DNA of 64,000 nucleotides, from contig CANRFZ010000014.1 in NCBI GenBank assembly GCA_947630025.1, positions 1 through 64,000 of the forward strand, read 5' to 3'. The position numbers and the translations under genes are program-made. The notes below the pieces were generated by a model, which had not been told where the DNA came from, made no database searches, and saw nothing but the letters and a program-made list of their open reading frames with translations. The stretch is from an uncultured Lachnospiraceae bacterium. Lineage in GTDB: Bacteria > Bacillota > Clostridia > Lachnospirales > Lachnospiraceae. Every line of letters begins with the position of its first letter. Position 1 is the first letter of the stretch. Below are positions 1 through 7,925 of this stretch, piece after piece.

Positions 1-47
1 GCTTATGATATCATAATCTCTGATGCCAGTAAAGTAAATCACTCTGG

Positions 48-93
48 GAGAATCCCGCAGGGATTCTCGTAGCGCAGGCTGCTGAGCCTGCGC
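48..93. repeat. Two adjacent perfect hairpins downstream of the DUF1836 gene
   Basis: Two back-to-back inverted repeats are visible. The first pairs 48-56 with 60-68 around a GCA loop (9 bp, GAGAATCCC type). The second pairs 72-80 with 85-93 around a 4-base loop (9 bp, GCGCAGGCT type). They lie just 3' of the minus-strand DUF1836 gene. Neither is followed by a T-run on either strand, so they are not canonical intrinsic terminators; they may protect the mRNA 3' end or be a dispersed palindromic element. Confidence 0.6.
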
Positions 94-106
94 ATATTAT
101 ATCACA

Positions 107-784
107 TTATACCCCCATTTGGCTACTGTCTTCTTGCTTTTTTGCCTTTTTTTTGTCGGCTCTGCCCTCCGCGCCCGCGTCGGCCCGGCTCCGTTGCTCC
201 GTCATGATGTCGATCATCTTCTCGATCAGCAGCTTCTTCATATAAACGTCGAAGCCCAGCATACCGATGAACGCAAACATCTGCAAAAACTCCCTGCTAT
301 CCTCCGGCGCGTCCGCAAAAGTTCCGCCCGCGGCTTCAAACTTGGCCCCGATATCCGCTTTCATCCGGTCTACCTGCCCTTTCTGCAGACCGAACACTTC
401 CTCGTACACGTCTTCCAGCTTCAGCGCGCCGTCGGTGCCGAAGAACCGCTCCGTGATCGGCGATAGCAGTGTCTGGATATCGCTGATCGACAGAAGCCCT
501 TTCAGATAATAGATAAAAATCAGCAGCAGCACGTGCTCCTTACTGTATTTCTTTTTTACAGGCGGCGGCAGCAGATCGTTCTTCGCATAGTTGTTGATCA
601 TCGTCTTCGTCAGGATCTTGTCCTCCGCCGGATTGCGGGTGGAACTTTTCAGATGGGATTCCATAAAGGTCGTCACCTGATCCATATACAAATCGATATC
701 CGGAATATCTTCCGCCCTGATGTAATCTATCCTGTCCAGACTCTCCATAATGCTGCCAAACAGATTCTGCTCGTCAATCGTCAT
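107..784 (-). CDS. DUF1836 (YkrK-like) DNA-binding regulator
   Basis: A 225-residue protein of the DUF1836 family, whose characterised relative is the Bacillus subtilis regulator YkrK. The N-terminal part (about residues 20-90) carries the family pattern, including a TKTMINNYAKND stretch that reads like the turn of a MerR-like winged helix. The tail is rich in Lys, Asp and Glu. I chose the ATG at 784 rather than the upstream extension because the -10 box (846-851) and its palindrome leave room only for this start. No obvious target gene lies beside it except the divergent ABC operon. An 11-bp palindrome spans its own promoter, which suggests autoregulation. Family assignment is by recalled sequence pattern; the regulated pathway is unknown. 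Confidence 0.85.
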   Translation of the reverse strand: MTIDEQNLFGSIMESLDRIDYIRAEDIPDIDLYMDQVTTFMESHLKSSTRNPAEDKILTKTMINNYAKNDLLPPPVKKKYSKEHVLLLIFIYYLKGLLSISDIQTLLSPITERFFGTDGALKLEDVYEEVFGLQKGQVDRMKADIGAKFEAAGGTFADAPEDSREFLQMFAFIGMLGFDVYMKKLLIEKMIDIMTEQRSRADAGAEGRADKKKAKKQEDSSQMGV

Positions 785-824
785 ATCGGCCCCTATTCCT
801 GCGCTTCTCCGCGCATAACAACCT

Positions 825-869
825 ATGTAGTAATATACACACTTTATTATATAGTTTTTATTACTACAT
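825..869 (-). promoter_or_regulatory. Perfect 11-bp palindromic operator over the DUF1836 promoter
   Basis: ATGTAGTAATA at 825-835 is repeated in inverted orientation as TATTACTACAT at 859-869, with a 23-base centre. The -10 box of the minus-strand promoter sits in the middle of the palindrome and the right arm lies inside the promoter spacer. The symmetry and position are those of a repressor operator. The natural candidate ligand is the DUF1836 protein itself; that is inference. Confidence 0.7.
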
Positions 870-874
870 GGCAA
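846..874 (-). promoter_or_regulatory. SigmaA-type promoter of the DUF1836 gene
   Basis: On the minus strand TTGCCA (869-874) is followed after 17 bases by TATAAT (846-851), a near-consensus vegetative promoter. Confidence 0.8.
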
Positions 875-988
875 GTAAAATCATCGGGAAATGCTACAGA
901 AATTCAACAGAGAATAAAAATGCGGCGAAAATCCGATAAAACAATGCCGCGGGAAAGGCAGCAAAATTCGCGCCATAAAAATTTATGG

Positions 989-1017
989 TTGACATCCGAA
1001 AAATTTTGTTTTAAGAT
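989..1017 (+). promoter_or_regulatory. Promoter of the amino-acid ABC importer operon
   Basis: TTGACA at 989-994 and TAAGAT at 1012-1017 are separated by exactly 17 bases. The predicted start of transcription, near 1024, lies about 80 bases before the first gene and just before a strong terminator hairpin. Confidence 0.8.
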
Positions 1018-1036
1018 CACGTGTAAAGAAACAAAG

Positions 1037-1070
1037 GCGTTTCGCTGGATTCCAGTGAAGCGCTTTTTTT
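1037..1070 (+). terminator. Intrinsic terminator in the leader of the ABC operon
   Basis: A 12-bp stem (1037-1048 with 1052-1063, two G-U pairs) closes a 3-base loop and is followed by seven T residues (1064-1070). It sits between the promoter at 989-1017 and the first ORF at 1107. Transcription of the operon must read through it, so it may be an attenuator; alternatively it terminates a very short RNA. No riboswitch-sized aptamer or T-box motif fits in the roughly 13 bases before the stem. Confidence 0.8.
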
Positions 1071-1106
1071 ATGCGCAGGCTTAAAAGGGACAGAGAGGAA
1101 CGATAC

Positions 1107-1832
1107 ATGATCAAGCTGGAAAACGTATGTAAAAACTTTGGCGATCTGCAAGTGCTGAAAAATGTGAATCTGGAAGTAAAGGAAGGCGAGAAGCTGGTGA
1201 TCATCGGGCCTTCCGGCTCCGGCAAATCCACCACGGTGCGGTGCATGAACTTTCTGGAAGAACCCACCAGCGGGCACGTATATATCGACGGGCACGAGCT
1301 GACCTCCAAAAACAAGACCAAGCTGGTGCGGGAATCGATCTCTATGGTGTTCCAGCAGTTCAATCTGTACCCGCATATGACGGTGCTGAAAAATCTGACC
1401 ATCGCGCCGATGAAGCTGCACCACAAGAGCAAAAAGGAAGCGGAGGATCTGGCGTACCACTATCTGGATGTGGTGGGGCTGCGCGACAAGGCGCACGTCT
1501 ATCCCACGATGCTCTCCGGCGGCCAGCAGCAGCGTATCGCGATCGCCAGAGCGTTGTGCACACAGACGAAGATCATCCTGTTCGACGAACCCACGTCGGC
1601 GCTAGATCCCGAAACGATCAAGGAAGTGCTGGATGTCATGGTAAAACTGGCGAAAGAAAACATCACGATGGTGGTCGTCACGCACGAGATGGGTTTCGCG
1701 AGACAGGTGGCCGACAGAGTGGTCTTTATGGCGGATGGCCAGATTTTGGAGGAAGGAACGCCGGATCATTTCTTTACCAATCCGGAAAACGAACGAGTCA
1801 AACAGTTCCTCGGAAAAATTATCCGATCGTAA
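1107..1832 (+). CDS. Polar amino-acid ABC transporter, ATP-binding protein (GlnQ-like)
   Basis: A 241-residue ATPase that would power uptake of a polar amino acid at the cytoplasmic membrane. Walker A GPSGSGKST starts at residue 34, the Q-loop is in VFQQFNLYPH, the signature LSGGQQQR is near residue 135, Walker B is ILFDEPTSALDP near 157 and the switch histidine is in VVTHEMGFA. These are typical of the GlnQ/HisP subfamily. The ATG at 1107 follows an AGAGAGGA ribosome-binding site; an upstream in-frame ATG at 1071 lies against the terminator T-run and is unlikely. It is the first gene of an operon with a binding protein and two permeases, which are all the parts needed. The exact substrate (glutamine, glutamate, cystine, arginine) cannot be read from the sequence. 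Confidence 0.95.
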   Translation: MIKLENVCKNFGDLQVLKNVNLEVKEGEKLVIIGPSGSGKSTTVRCMNFLEEPTSGHVYIDGHELTSKNKTKLVRESISMVFQQFNLYPHMTVLKNLTIAPMKLHHKSKKEAEDLAYHYLDVVGLRDKAHVYPTMLSGGQQQRIAIARALCTQTKIILFDEPTSALDPETIKEVLDVMVKLAKENITMVVVTHEMGFARQVADRVVFMADGQILEEGTPDHFFTNPENERVKQFLGKIIRS

Positions 1833-1905
1833 CGCGATATCAATGCCGACGGCTTTGATATAAATGATCGCCTTTGCGCAAAAGGCAGAAGGAGGAATGA
1901 GGAGT

Positions 1906-2847
1906 ATGAAAAAATTTGCAAAAGTGTTTGTGGCGGCGCTGACAGCGTCAACGCTGCTGCTCGCCGGATGCGGCGGCGCGGCGGAGAGTACGTCTGCGGC
2001 GGCGGAGACAACCGAAGATGAGACGTCCGAAACGGCGGATGCCGGGGACGCATCCACGGAGGAAACGGCTGACAGCGGCGAAGCCGGCGGAGAGTACGGC
2101 CCGGATGTGCAGGCCATCATCGACAGAGGCGTATTGAAGGTCGGCGTCAAGAACGCGGTACAGGGATTCGGTTTTCAGGACACCATCACCGGCGAGTACT
2201 CCGGCATGGAAATCTCCATCGCGGAGAAGATCGCCGAGTCCTTGGGCGTTGACATCGAATTTACCACCGTCACGGCGGCAACCAGAACGGAGCTTCTCGA
2301 CTCCGGCGATATCGACTGCGTCCTTGCGACATTTACCATCACGGACGAGAGAAAAGAGAGCTGGGATTTCTCGACGCCTTACTACACGGATCATGTAACG
2401 GTTCTGGTGGAAAATGCCAGCGGCATTACCGATCTGGCCGGACTGGTGGACAAGACCGTGGGCGTATCTTCCGGCTCCACATCGGCCAAATCTCTGGTCA
2501 GCGCCATGATAGACGCCGGGCTGATCTCCGGCGACGGCTTTGACGAGGAAACCTTTGATCCGGCGCTCTGGACGACAGGCATCACCTTCCAGCAGTACGA
2601 CGACTATCCGGCGATATCCACCGCGCTCAGCGCAGGCGAGGTTGACGCTTTCTGCGTAGACAAGTCGATCCTGGCCATTTACCATACGGACAGCCGCTCC
2701 TATATTGAGGAGGAGTTCGCGCCGCAGGACTACGGCGTAGCGACCACGAAAGGTTCCGACTTCTCCGCATACGTGGAAGACCTGATCACCAAATGGCTTG
2801 CAGACGGCACGATTCAGGGATTCATCGAGGAAAATAATTTACAGTAA
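1906..2847 (+). CDS. Amino-acid ABC transporter substrate-binding lipoprotein
   Basis: A 313-residue family 3 solute-binding protein. The signal peptide MKKFAKVFVAALTASTLL ends in the lipobox LAGC, with Cys22 as the predicted lipidated residue, so the protein should be tethered to the outer face of the membrane. An Ala/Thr/Glu-rich linker (about residues 25-60) leads into the ligand-binding core, with the family patterns around GVLKVGVK, FGFQDTITGEYSGME and DCVLATFTITDERK. The ATG at 1906 is preceded by GGAGGAATGAGGAG. It follows the ATPase gene and precedes a stem-loop and two permeases. The general type 3 fold is secure; the ligand is not predicted. Confidence 0.94.
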   Translation: MKKFAKVFVAALTASTLLLAGCGGAAESTSAAAETTEDETSETADAGDASTEETADSGEAGGEYGPDVQAIIDRGVLKVGVKNAVQGFGFQDTITGEYSGMEISIAEKIAESLGVDIEFTTVTAATRTELLDSGDIDCVLATFTITDERKESWDFSTPYYTDHVTVLVENASGITDLAGLVDKTVGVSSGSTSAKSLVSAMIDAGLISGDGFDEETFDPALWTTGITFQQYDDYPAISTALSAGEVDAFCVDKSILAIYHTDSRSYIEEEFAPQDYGVATTKGSDFSAYVEDLITKWLADGTIQGFIEENNLQ

Positions 2848-2860
2848 ACAACATCTGTGT

Positions 2861-2886
2861 GGGGCTCCCGCTTCATCGGGAGCTCC
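2861..2886 (+). other. Intercistronic stem-loop after the binding-protein gene
   Basis: A 10-bp stem pairs 2861-2870 with 2877-2886 around a 6-base loop, with one G-U pair and no T-run. Hairpins at this place in importer operons commonly stabilise the upstream mRNA, so that the binding protein is made in excess over the permeases. That role is inferred here. Confidence 0.6.
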
Positions 2887-2915
2887 TCATTATGAGACAG
2901 ATGGGAGGAGAGACG

Positions 2916-3638
2916 ATGTCCGGTATATTTTCAATGAGAGCATGGGAAAAGGTGTGGCTTTACAGAGGCACTTTTCTGCTCGGCTTATGGAACACGGCGC
3001 AGACGGCGGTACTCGCCATATTGCTGGCGCTGGCGCTGGGAATCATTTTCGGCCTGCTGGCGACCAGCGGCAAAAAACCGCTGCAGACGGTCAGCCGGAT
3101 TTATGTGGAAGTGATCCAGAACACCCCCATCCTGCTGCAGACCTGTTTCCTATACTATGCGCTGGCCTTCTCCGGACACAGCATCGGCATCATCACGACA
3201 GGCATCCTCGCCTTGGGGATCTACACGGGCGCTTACATGGCGGAAGTGGTTCGTGCCGGCATCGAGGCGATTCCCAAAGGGCAGTTCGAGGCGGCGCAGT
3301 CACAGGGCTTTACCTATCTGGAAAAAATGTATTATATCATTTTGCCCCAGAGCGTCAAGATCATACTGCCGCCGATGGTCAATCAGGTGGTGAACCTGAT
3401 TAAAAACACCTCCTGCCTATACATCATCGGAGGCGCCGACCTGATCTCTCTGACCTACAGTTTCGTGACGGGCGTCAATACCGGCGGCGCCTACGCACCC
3501 GCCTATCTGGTCAGCGGCTTTTTGTTCTTTGTCATATGTTTCCCGCTCTCCAAGATCGCCAGCACGTGGGAACTGGCGCTGAAGCAGAGAGAGCAGCGGG
3601 TAGAATTTGCCCAAAATAAAACGCAGGAACGGAGGTAA
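2916..3638 (+). CDS. Amino-acid ABC transporter permease (HisM/GlnP type)
   Basis: A 240-residue inner-membrane permease with about five hydrophobic segments. It contains the His/Glu/Gln permease-family signature: VEVIQNTPILLQ near residue 68 and the EAA loop (VRAGIEAIPKGQFEAA) that contacts the ATPase. The ATG at 2916 follows GGAGGAGAGACG; the more distal in-frame starts would overlap the intercistronic stem-loop. The next permease gene follows after 6 bases, so the two probably form a heterodimeric channel with the upstream ATPase and lipoprotein. Confidence 0.93.
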   Translation: MSGIFSMRAWEKVWLYRGTFLLGLWNTAQTAVLAILLALALGIIFGLLATSGKKPLQTVSRIYVEVIQNTPILLQTCFLYYALAFSGHSIGIITTGILALGIYTGAYMAEVVRAGIEAIPKGQFEAAQSQGFTYLEKMYYIILPQSVKIILPPMVNQVVNLIKNTSCLYIIGGADLISLTYSFVTGVNTGGAYAPAYLVSGFLFFVICFPLSKIASTWELALKQREQRVEFAQNKTQERR

Positions 3639-3644
3639 TAGCAG

Positions 3645-4415
3645 ATGAGCAGTCTGGAAGCAAGCCTTTCCATGTTAAAAAACGGAAATATTCTGGTCTA
3701 TATCGGCAAGGGCGTCCTGTTTACGCTGATCATATCCGTTGTTGCCGTACTGTGCAGCATTCTGATCGGTTCGGTACTGGCTCTCGTCAGGAATTACTGC
3801 ACGAAGGGAATCCTGCCCCGCATCATCCATACGCTGGCGGTGATTTATATCGAAGTGTTCCGGAACACGCCGCTTTTATTGTGGATTTTTATCTGTCTGG
3901 TCTTCTGCCCCTGTCCGGCATTTCTCTCGCGCAAAATGTTCGGGCTGACCAGCGTGGAGACGAAACTTCTCTTTAAGGCGGCGGTGGCCCTGATCCTTTT
4001 TACTTCCTCTGTCATCGCAGAGATCGTCAGGGGCGGGCTCAACGGCATCGCCAAAGGACAGTTCGAGGCGGCGCACGCGCAGGGCTTTAACATCGTGCAG
4101 ACCTTTGTTTACATTATTCTGCCGCAGGCTTACCGCAGCATCCTGCCCACCCTGTTAAGCCAAGTGACCTCCACCATCAAGGATTCTTCTTATCTGGCTA
4201 ACGTGGCGGTCATCGAACTGATGGCGAGGGTAAAGCAGATCCTGAGCTCCGCCAGCCAGTACAACGGCACGGGCAATATCAACGTGTCGGATGTCTTCGT
4301 CCTGTTCGGCTTCGCCGCGGTCATCTATTTTGCCATCAACTATACGCTTTCCTGCGTCGTCCGCGGGATGCAGAAGCGCAGGAACAGACAGTCCGGATTG
4401 ATGAAAGCCGCATAA
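3645..4415 (+). CDS. Amino-acid ABC transporter permease, second subunit
   Basis: A 256-residue permease homologous to the preceding one, with IEVFRNTPLLLWIF and the EAA loop IVRGGLNGIAKGQFEAAHAQG. Several hydrophobic stretches give five or more membrane spans. The start at 3645 is preceded by GGAGGTAATAGC. It completes the four-gene importer. The short C-terminal Arg/Lys-rich tail fits the positive-inside rule. Two non-identical permeases suggest the glutamate or cystine type of importer, but this is not specific. Confidence 0.93.
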   Translation: MSSLEASLSMLKNGNILVYIGKGVLFTLIISVVAVLCSILIGSVLALVRNYCTKGILPRIIHTLAVIYIEVFRNTPLLLWIFICLVFCPCPAFLSRKMFGLTSVETKLLFKAAVALILFTSSVIAEIVRGGLNGIAKGQFEAAHAQGFNIVQTFVYIILPQAYRSILPTLLSQVTSTIKDSSYLANVAVIELMARVKQILSSASQYNGTGNINVSDVFVLFGFAAVIYFAINYTLSCVVRGMQKRRNRQSGLMKAA

Positions 4416-4436
4416 CCGCGGCAGAAAAGAGGAATT

Positions 4437-5033
4437 ATGGAGCAGCGATACGTCATTACCATTTCCAGACAGTTTGGCAGCATGGGGCGCTCTATCGCCC
4501 AAAGACTGTCGCAGATACTCGATATCGATTATCTGGACAGGGATATCGTCGAAGCCACCGCGAAACGCATGGGACTTCCGGTGTCCGTCATCAGCGAAGC
4601 GGAGGAACGCGATAAACTGAAATTCTTCCCCCGTATGTACCCTCTCGGAATCGGCGTGCCGAACCTGAAAGATGAAATCTTTGAAGTGCAGAAAAACATC
4701 ATCCTCGACACGGCGGCCAGAGAATCCTGCATCATCGTCGGCAGATGCGCCGACAGCATCCTGCGCGGCCACGAAAACCGATTGTGCGTATATATTTATG
4801 CCCCCTACGAGGCGCGGCTGAAAAACTGTACCGACATCCTGCAGATGGATGCAAAGACCGCCCGACGGATGATCCGGGAGGTGGACACCGCCCGCGACAA
4901 CTACCACAGAACCTACTGCCCCGGCTGGAACAGTCCTTTTGACTTCAAGGATATCATGCTGGACAGCAGCCGCTTCGGAATCGAGGGAACCGCGCATATC
5001 CTTGCGGCCATCGCCAAAGAGAAATGGAAATGA
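4437..5033 (+). CDS. Cytidylate kinase-like family protein
   Basis: A 198-residue protein of the cytidylate-kinase-like family common in Clostridia. It begins RYVITISRQFGSMGRSIAQ, where the P-loop-like SRQFGSMGRSIA replaces the canonical GxxGxGK of true Cmk, and it has the lid-type arginines in KTARRMIREVDTARDNYHR. It probably acts as a nucleotide or small-molecule kinase, but the family has no firmly established substrate. It lies 21 bases after the ABC permease and overlaps the start of the next gene (ATG inside its last codons), so it is translated as part of an operon. Confidence 0.85.
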   Translation: MEQRYVITISRQFGSMGRSIAQRLSQILDIDYLDRDIVEATAKRMGLPVSVISEAEERDKLKFFPRMYPLGIGVPNLKDEIFEVQKNIILDTAARESCIIVGRCADSILRGHENRLCVYIYAPYEARLKNCTDILQMDAKTARRMIREVDTARDNYHRTYCPGWNSPFDFKDIMLDSSRFGIEGTAHILAAIAKEKWK

Positions 5034-6331
5034 GACGAAAAGAAAATTTCCATCTGCCACCCATCGGGCTGCGGATCATCAAATCCGCAGCCGCCGTTTT
5101 TCTGTGTTACTGCGTCGATTTGCTGCGCGGCGGCACAGGCATTGTATTCTACTCGCAGTTAGCGGCCCTGTGGTGTATGCAGGACTACGTGAGCGATGCG
5201 AAGAATCATGCCAGACAACGGCTGATCGGCACCGCGGTGGGCGCCGTCTTCGGTCTGCTGACACTTCTGCTGCTTCCCCTGCTCCCGGCGCTGGGTGCAA
5301 GCGAAATCCTGATGCCGCGGATCGTCGTATCCCTGATGATTATCGGCGTTCTCTATACGACCGTGCTGCTGCGCAGGAAACAGGCCTCCTATTTCTCCTG
5401 TGTCGTCTACCTGAGCATCGTCGTGAACCATGCGGCGGACGCCAATCCCTATCTTTTTGTCTGGAACCGCGTTTTGGACACGGTGATCGGCATCGCAATC
5501 GGCGTCGCCGTCAATCTGCTCCGCCTGCCGAGAGAGCGGCAGAAGAACATTCTCTTTCTATCGGGGCTGGACGATACCCTGCTCACCAAAGAGCATATTC
5601 TCTCCGGCTTTACCCGCGTGGAGCTGAACCGGCTGCTCGACGACGGCGCTCTTTTTACGGTATCTACCATGCGCACACCCGCCTCGATCATGGAACCGCT
5701 GCGGGGCATCCGTCTGAAACTGCCCGTGATCGCCATGGACGGCGCGGTTCTGTACGACATTTCCGAAAAAAGATACGTCTACTCCTATGTGATCTCCGAC
5801 AAATGCACGGAGGAGACGGTCGCTTTGCTGCGCCGCCTCCGTATGCACTGGTTCGCCAACGTAATCATTGACGATATGCTGGTCATCTACTGTCAGGAGA
5901 CGGACGATGAGATCTATAACCGGCTGATCGAGACATACCGCCGCTCGCCCTACAGAAATTATGTCAAAAGAGAAGTCCCCGCAGGGCAGGGCGTCGTTTA
6001 CTTTATGCTGCTCGACCGAAAGGCGCGCATCGAGGAGACCTATCGGGCGCTGGATGCGCACGGCTTTACCAAGAGACTGAAAATCCTGAAATATGACTCG
6101 ACCGACTATCCCGGCTGCGCCTATATCAAAATCTACAATCACAACGCGACGAAAGAAAACATGATCGATTACCTGAAAACAAAACTGCAGGCCGAGCGTG
6201 TGGTCACGTTCGGAAGCATCGCCGGGAAATACACCTACACGATAGAGCCGGGCGGCGAAGAACAGGTGGTAAAAATCATGAAAAAACTCTATGAACCCGT
6301 GAAGTTGATCCGCCGGCGGAAACCTGACTGA
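5024..6331 (+). CDS. FUSC-type membrane protein fused to a HAD domain lacking its nucleophile
   Basis: A 435-residue fusion. Residues about 15-165 form a FUSC/aromatic-acid-exporter-like membrane unit with about five hydrophobic segments. Residues about 175-430 read as a Cof-type (HAD-IIB) phosphatase fold: SGLDDTLLT, then LFTVSTMRTP (motif II), then PVIAMDGAVLYD. In motif I the expected nucleophilic Asp is Gly181 (GLDDT in place of DLDGT), so the HAD part should not form the aspartyl-phosphate and may be a ligand sensor. The first ATG overlaps the previous gene; a second ATG at 5030 is also possible. No literature function is known to me for this architecture; gating of the membrane domain by the HAD domain is a guess. 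Confidence 0.8.
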   Translation: MEMRRKENFHLPPIGLRIIKSAAAVFLCYCVDLLRGGTGIVFYSQLAALWCMQDYVSDAKNHARQRLIGTAVGAVFGLLTLLLLPLLPALGASEILMPRIVVSLMIIGVLYTTVLLRRKQASYFSCVVYLSIVVNHAADANPYLFVWNRVLDTVIGIAIGVAVNLLRLPRERQKNILFLSGLDDTLLTKEHILSGFTRVELNRLLDDGALFTVSTMRTPASIMEPLRGIRLKLPVIAMDGAVLYDISEKRYVYSYVISDKCTEETVALLRRLRMHWFANVIIDDMLVIYCQETDDEIYNRLIETYRRSPYRNYVKREVPAGQGVVYFMLLDRKARIEETYRALDAHGFTKRLKILKYDSTDYPGCAYIKIYNHNATKENMIDYLKTKLQAERVVTFGSIAGKYTYTIEPGGEEQVVKIMKKLYEPVKLIRRRKPD

Positions 6332-6378
6332 GCATATTGATCTTTTAAAGTCTGCTTTCAGATATCGGCATAGCTTTT

Positions 6379-7581
6379 TCAAGGCACAATCTCCTCTGCC
6401 GTCTGCGCATCTATGATGACCTGCACCCGCTGCCGGTTCTCTCCGGATTCTTCCACTCCTTTTATGATCCAAACCGGCTTGACATCATAGATTCCCATTC
6501 CCGACGACAGATCGACATAATAGCACAATTTCGCACTGGTCATTTCATATGTCGAATCCCCGGGGTTCTGCGCATACTTATCCGCAGCCGTCTTCACAAT
6601 GGCGTCTATGGGAAGTAATGATATCCCTGTCTTTTCCTCTGACATGGCAAACACTTTTTCCACATCCAGATACTCTATTCCGTTTTGCGACACAAATGCC
6701 TGTACCGGAGCGTTTGCGTCCGTCGCCTCCGTAAAAATTTCAGCGTACACATGGTAAAGCGGCAGCCCTCTGTAGGTTTCGCGGATACAGAAATAATATC
6801 CTTCGTCCGCAGCCGACCAATTCTCTTTGTAACGGGTGCGGTCGATATTGCCGTCCATATCTTCGTGGTACTCCTGCGACTGCATATTGGCACAATCCAG
6901 CGCATATCCCGTATAGTCGTATGCAAATTCCACGTTGATTTTGGTCAGGGCGTCGCTCACAATCCGGAACGCCTCCTCACGATCCATAAAAGATAATTGT
7001 TCCTCCTGGGAATATAGATCCGCATTGTACCGCTCGTCTTCCTCGTCTAAGACAAATGCGCTTCGGATGTATGGCATTAACGTCCGCCGCATATAGGTCA
7101 TCTGGCTGGAAACCGGCCCGTATGACAGTGTTGTCTCTGCCGGAGTTACATATGTCCCCGTTTTCACTTCCTTCCCATACTCATCTTTTTCTTCATACTC
7201 GTATGTTTCATAGGTATCACAATCGCTGAATAACAGAGCGAAAGCCTGTCCCGCATCCGCTTTCTGCATCCGGGCTTTCGCGGTAACCGGCGGTTCTTTT
7301 GACAGGTCTGCATCAACTGTGATATCCATGGCGAACCTGACATTCTCTAGCGTATTTTCATACCGTTCCGGAAAAGATACGCTGTCAGGAAGATTCTCCG
7401 GAACATCCCTATTCTCGGCTGCTTCCATGCTTCCTGCTGCCTCCATGCCCGGCGCATGATCCTGCGCGCTTTCTTTGTTTCCGCAGCCCGCCAAAACCAA
7501 CGCCGCCGCCATGCACATACCCTGTGCAGCCGCTTTTCCTTTCTTCATTTTATTTTTCGTCACTTTTTTTGTGCTTTTCAT
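6379..7581 (-). CDS. Lipoprotein of unknown function (possibly DUF6034-like)
   Basis: A 400-residue secreted lipoprotein. A basic N-terminus precedes a hydrophobic stretch that ends in LVLAGC, with Cys33 as the lipidation site. The mature part starts with a low-complexity Glu/Ala/Met linker and continues as a mixed, acidic, Tyr-rich globular domain with no catalytic motif I recognise. It resembles the DUF6034 lipoproteins of Lachnospiraceae, though I cannot verify this. The ATG at 7581 follows AGAGAGGAGATTTGCG. It is divergent from the LytTR/GHKL pair, whose regulon it could belong to. Codon use is less GC-rich than that of the neighbouring housekeeping genes. Confidence 0.8.
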   Translation of the reverse strand: MKSTKKVTKNKMKKGKAAAQGMCMAAALVLAGCGNKESAQDHAPGMEAAGSMEAAENRDVPENLPDSVSFPERYENTLENVRFAMDITVDADLSKEPPVTAKARMQKADAGQAFALLFSDCDTYETYEYEEKDEYGKEVKTGTYVTPAETTLSYGPVSSQMTYMRRTLMPYIRSAFVLDEEDERYNADLYSQEEQLSFMDREEAFRIVSDALTKINVEFAYDYTGYALDCANMQSQEYHEDMDGNIDRTRYKENWSAADEGYYFCIRETYRGLPLYHVYAEIFTEATDANAPVQAFVSQNGIEYLDVEKVFAMSEEKTGISLLPIDAIVKTAADKYAQNPGDSTYEMTSAKLCYYVDLSSGMGIYDVKPVWIIKGVEESGENRQRVQVIIDAQTAEEIVP

Positions 7582-7693
7582 CGCAAATCTCCTCTCTGTC
7601 TTTTTTGATGCCGATCCTCTTGGCAGAACCGGTGATATCTCCCATTATCGCCGTTAATGCCGTAATTTCAACTATTCCTGCACGAAACGACAT
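7550..7693 (-). CDS. Possible 47-residue small protein overlapping the lipoprotein start
   Basis: A short frame with ATG at 7693, preceded by AAGGGGAAGAAA, encodes 47 residues: a hydrophobic/Gly N-terminal half (AGIVEITALTAIMGDITG) and a highly charged C-terminal half. Its end overlaps the lipoprotein start by 32 bases, which would allow translational coupling. It has no recognised family. It could be a small membrane-active or signalling peptide next to the two-component pair, or a chance frame. The rest of the 340-base gap up to 7925 holds only the response-regulator promoter and a hairpin. Confidence 0.25.
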   Translation of the reverse strand: MSFRAGIVEITALTAIMGDITGSAKRIGIKKDREEICDEKHKKSDEK

Positions 7694-7814
7694 TTTCTTC
7701 CCCTTTTTGGTCATTTGGCAGCGTCCGTCCCGCTTTTGCCTATGGCAGGCTGTTGTCCTGTCCCGCGCTCCGTTATATCCCAAAATCTGCAGAAAAATGT
7801 CTTTTCATGCAGTT

Positions 7815-7888
7815 CGCTATCTTTCCCGGCGCAGGTGGTATATAATATTTTCGATAAGGTACAAATCTGCCTGTGCTGATGCAGGCAG
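7815..7888 (+). promoter_or_regulatory. Extended -10 promoter and leader hairpin of the LytTR operon
   Basis: TGGTATATAAT at 7836-7846 fits an extended -10 element with no good -35. The leader holds a stem CTGCCTG (7867-7873) with CAGGCAG (7882-7888) around an 8-base loop, before the response-regulator start at 7926. Confidence 0.45.
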
Positions 7889-7925
7889 GCATATTTTGCG
7901 GAAACGCTCCGGCACGGTGAATAAA

